Assembly: GCF_001684965.1 (NCBI RefSeq)
Contig: NZ_MAYG01000012.1
Span: forward strand, 682,001 to 746,000
From: Chryseobacterium arthrosphaerae
Lineage (GTDB): Bacteria; Bacteroidota; Bacteroidia; Flavobacteriales; Weeksellaceae
Direction of reading: 5' to 3'
DNA length: 64,000 nucleotides
Shown piece by piece: positions 62,172 to 64,000 of the stretch; position 1 is the stretch's first letter; each line of letters starts with the position of its first letter. The notes under the pieces were generated by a model, which saw only the letters and a list, made by a program, of their open reading frames with translations, was not told the DNA's origin and ran no database searches. Made by a program: the position numbers and the translations under genes.

Positions 62172-62429
62172 CTATTTATAATGTATAAAAAATGAGGTCT
62201 CACACTTTACCGGATACCCTCTGTAGTTTGCAGGGGCAAATTTAGTGGTTTTTATAAACTTTTTAAGCTCTTTTTCAAAATAAGGGATATATTTTCTGTT
62301 ATTATCATTGTAAATGTTGTGCTGAAATTCAGCTTCCTTTAGAAGATAGCCTTTTTCATCTAACATCAGTGTGACAACAGTAACCGAATGGTATTTTTGA
62401 GAAGAAGGATCATTATTTACACAACCCTG
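62172..62429 (-). pseudogene. TonB_C-like fragment in frame directly after nadD
   Basis: The reading frame is open from the codon after the nadD stop (62430-62432) to 62172. It reads VNNDPSSQKYHSVTVVTLML, then LDEKGYLLKEAEFQ, and ends FAPANYRGYPVKCETSFFIH. The last part resembles the TonB C-terminal domain pattern (aPAxxxGxPV). The only ATG (62366) would cut into the first strand, and there is no signal peptide or other plausible start. I take it as the 3' end of a broken gene or an unusual small protein starting at a non-ATG codon. The ATG-started version is 64 aa (62172-62366). Confidence 0.45.
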
Positions 62430-63014
62430 TTACTTGTAAAAACTGCTTCCGTCCAAATAGTCAAAAACTTCGGGAGGCAGCATAGGTCTTACATTTTTCC
62501 CTTCTTTTATCATAGTACGGATCTCTGTAGCAGAAAGCTCTATCACAGGAGCCTTGATCAGGGAAATATTGTCGTGCTGTAAATATTCGGAGTCCTTTTT
62601 TTCACCTTCAAAAACTCTGGGATACACAATGATATGGTGGTTTTCGATCAGAATATCAGAATTTTTCCACTTGTGAAGACTCTCCAGGTTATCTTCGCCC
62701 ATGATCAGGCTGAAAGAATAGTCCGGATGTTTTTCATGAAGGTAAGTAAGGGTGTCGATCGTGTAACTGGGTTTCGGTAAAGAAAACTCTACATTGGAAG
62801 CCCTCATATTGGGGTAGTTCTTTACGGCAAGCTGCACCATATCCAGTCTGTTGTGGTCTTTCAGCAGAGATTTTTTATCCTTAAAAGGGTTTTGCGGGCT
62901 TACTACAAACCAAAGCTCATCCATATCAGAATTTTCCAGAATATAATTGGCCAGAATAAGATGCCCGATATGAATAGGGTTGAAAGACCCGAAAAATAAA
63001 CCGATTTTTTTCAT
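62430..63014 (-). CDS. nadD: Nicotinate-nucleotide adenylyltransferase
   Basis: 194 aa, normal length. It adenylates nicotinate mononucleotide to deamido-NAD in NAD synthesis. The ATP-binding start is GLFFGSFNPIHIGHLILAN with the GxFxPxHxGH pattern, and the second site is LSATEIRTMIKEGKN. The gene lies 128 bp after recJ on the same strand. Its stop codon is in frame with the downstream TonB_C-like fragment. Confidence 0.95.
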   Translation of the reverse strand: MKKIGLFFGSFNPIHIGHLILANYILENSDMDELWFVVSPQNPFKDKKSLLKDHNRLDMVQLAVKNYPNMRASNVEFSLPKPSYTIDTLTYLHEKHPDYSFSLIMGEDNLESLHKWKNSDILIENHHIIVYPRVFEGEKKDSEYLQHDNISLIKAPVIELSATEIRTMIKEGKNVRPMLPPEVFDYLDGSSFYK

Positions 63015-63142
63015 TTTTTGTTAGTAGTAGATAACAGGTAACAGGAGCAGTGCTTCAGAATGAAATAGGGGTGTCAGGATTCTTTAAGGTTTACGGTACT
63101 GTTTGATTTCTATTACCTGTAACCTCAATCCTGCAATCTCGA
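63015..63142. other. Spacer between recJ and nadD with short inverted repeat
   Basis: GATAACAGGTAACAG and ATTACCTGTAACCT share ACAGGTAA/TTACCTGT as complementary arms. No gene is seen. It may be a decayed dispersed repeat or a weak terminator for recJ. Confidence 0.4.
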
Positions 63143-64000
63143 TCAATCTCTGAATTTTACATCTTTGATATTAAGATAATGCGTTACATTGCCTTTCCAG
63201 TGATTTTCCTCAAGGGTAAAAGCAAGGTCGAAATTTTTATTTTTAAAATCTTCAACAAATTGCCCCAGCTTGAAGCCCACGCATTCTATATTTCTTCCTG
63301 TAGATTCCTGTTTTATATAAAATTTCAGGTGATTATTGTCTTTTCCCATTGTCTTTACATAGCCGGAAAGCTTCTGATTCGTCAATGTGAAGATAGGTTT
63401 CATATTATGAGGTCCGAAAGGAGCCAGCTTCCGGTGGAAGTTGATAAACTCCCTGTTGATTTCATCAATGCTGATTTCGGTATCAATACTGATAGAAGGT
63501 TCCTTCTGATGTTCCTGGATTTTTTCAGAAACTATTCTCTCAAACTTTTCTTTGAATGCAGCAAACTTCTCTTTTTCCATTGAAAGCCCTGCCGCAGCAT
63601 GGTGCCCTCCGAATTTAAGGAAGTATTCCGAACACATATCAAGCGCTTCATGTACGTCAAAATCAGAAACGGATCTGGCAGAAGCCACCATTTCTCCGTT
63701 GTTACCATCAGTAAACACGAGAGTAGGTTTATAGTAAGTTTCAATAAGTCTGGAAGCTACAATACCAATGACCCCTTTATTCCATTCAGGATGGTAAACA
63801 ATAGTGGTATGTTTGGTTTCCTGCTGGGATTCTATGATCTGGTTTAAAGCAGAAAGGGTAGAATTCATATCCAGTTCACGTCTTTCATCATTGAGATTCA
63901 TGATGTCATTCACGATCTGGTTGGCATGTTTCAGGTTATCAGAAACCATAAGCTCTACAGCAGCTTTACCATGTGAGATCCTTCCTGCAGCGTTGATTTT
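63143..64000 (-). CDS. recJ: Single-stranded-DNA exonuclease RecJ (3' part; runs off window)
   Basis: The reading frame continues past the window end at 64000, so about half of the protein is seen (286 codons including the stop). Visible parts are INAAGRISHG at the window end, IVYHPEWNKGVIGIVASRLI and the DHHA1 motif FGGHHAAAGLSME, then the OB-fold end GNVTHYLNIKDVKF. RecJ degrades ssDNA 5' to 3' in recombination and repair. The DHH catalytic half lies outside the window. A Met at 63949 is internal and not the start. Confidence 0.93.
   Translation of the reverse strand, partial: KINAAGRISHGKAAVELMVSDNLKHANQIVNDIMNLNDERRELDMNSTLSALNQIIESQQETKHTTIVYHPEWNKGVIGIVASRLIETYYKPTLVFTDGNNGEMVASARSVSDFDVHEALDMCSEYFLKFGGHHAAAGLSMEKEKFAAFKEKFERIVSEKIQEHQKEPSISIDTEISIDEINREFINFHRKLAPFGPHNMKPIFTLTNQKLSGYVKTMGKDNNHLKFYIKQESTGRNIECVGFKLGQFVEDFKNKNFDLAFTLEENHWKGNVTHYLNIKDVKFRD

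Overview
The window looks like chromosomal DNA of a Chryseobacterium-type bacterium (Bacteroidota, Flavobacteriales, Weeksellaceae). The evidence is AT-rich sequence, genes without Shine-Dalgarno sites, TAnnTTTG promoter elements, a GLPGLI-family protein, OMP_b-brl_3 outer-membrane receptors, GG-leader bacteriocin-like peptides and zinc-free forms of ribosomal proteins S14 and L36. I saw no tRNA, rRNA, CRISPR array, transposase or prophage.

Layout. 1-3.2 kb (minus): two tandem modules, each a protein with a shared ~75-residue N-terminus and an unrelated C-terminus, followed by a small lipoprotein; this is the architecture of toxin-immunity pairs. 3.2-8.1 kb (minus): secreted or lipoprotein genes, including a tandem duplicate pair. 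8.2-14.0 kb: glycerol catabolism, glpD-glpK-glpF plus a linked outer-membrane barrel, with a divergent DeoR-family repressor and a direct-repeat operator. 14.2-15.3 kb: a small Cys-containing secreted peptide and a GLPGLI protein. 15.8-29.6 kb (plus): the S10-spc-alpha ribosomal operon rplC to rplQ with secY, infA and rpoA, starting at rplC without rpsJ, and carrying internal hairpins and a heptamer repeat. 29.8-33.1 kb: a cytoplasmic-looking amidase, an MliC-like lipoprotein and a GH35 beta-galactosidase. 33.2-36.4 kb: a response regulator, an unknown protein, a polytopic membrane protein and a histidine kinase in one operon. 36.7-39.4 kb: eno and gltA. 39.4-45.6 kb: an esterase with a divergent HxlR regulator, a membrane-anchored AraC regulator with an outer-membrane receptor, two paralogous Cys-rich GG-leader micro-ORFs that standard ORF length cut-offs miss, and a secreted protein. 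45.9-54.2 kb (plus): two guanidine-modifying hydrolases leading into a tightly packed run of speD, DUF4178, a small membrane protein, DUF350, a membrane-anchored spermidine-synthase-like protein, a Tat-like FAD oxidoreductase and a polytopic membrane protein. 54.2-57 kb: a GH43 enzyme and an alpha/beta hydrolase. 57-61.6 kb: two tandem OMP_b-brl_3 receptors. 61.8-64 kb: a DUF3817 protein, a TonB_C-like remnant, nadD and the 3' part of recJ, which runs off the window.

The strongest candidates for something undescribed are the duplicated Cys-rich peptides (44.2-44.8 kb) with their shared palindromic upstream element, the two putative effector/immunity modules (0-3.2 kb), and the polyamine-linked membrane cluster (47.8-54.2 kb). 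All functional statements are inferred from sequence motifs and gene context; no database search was run.
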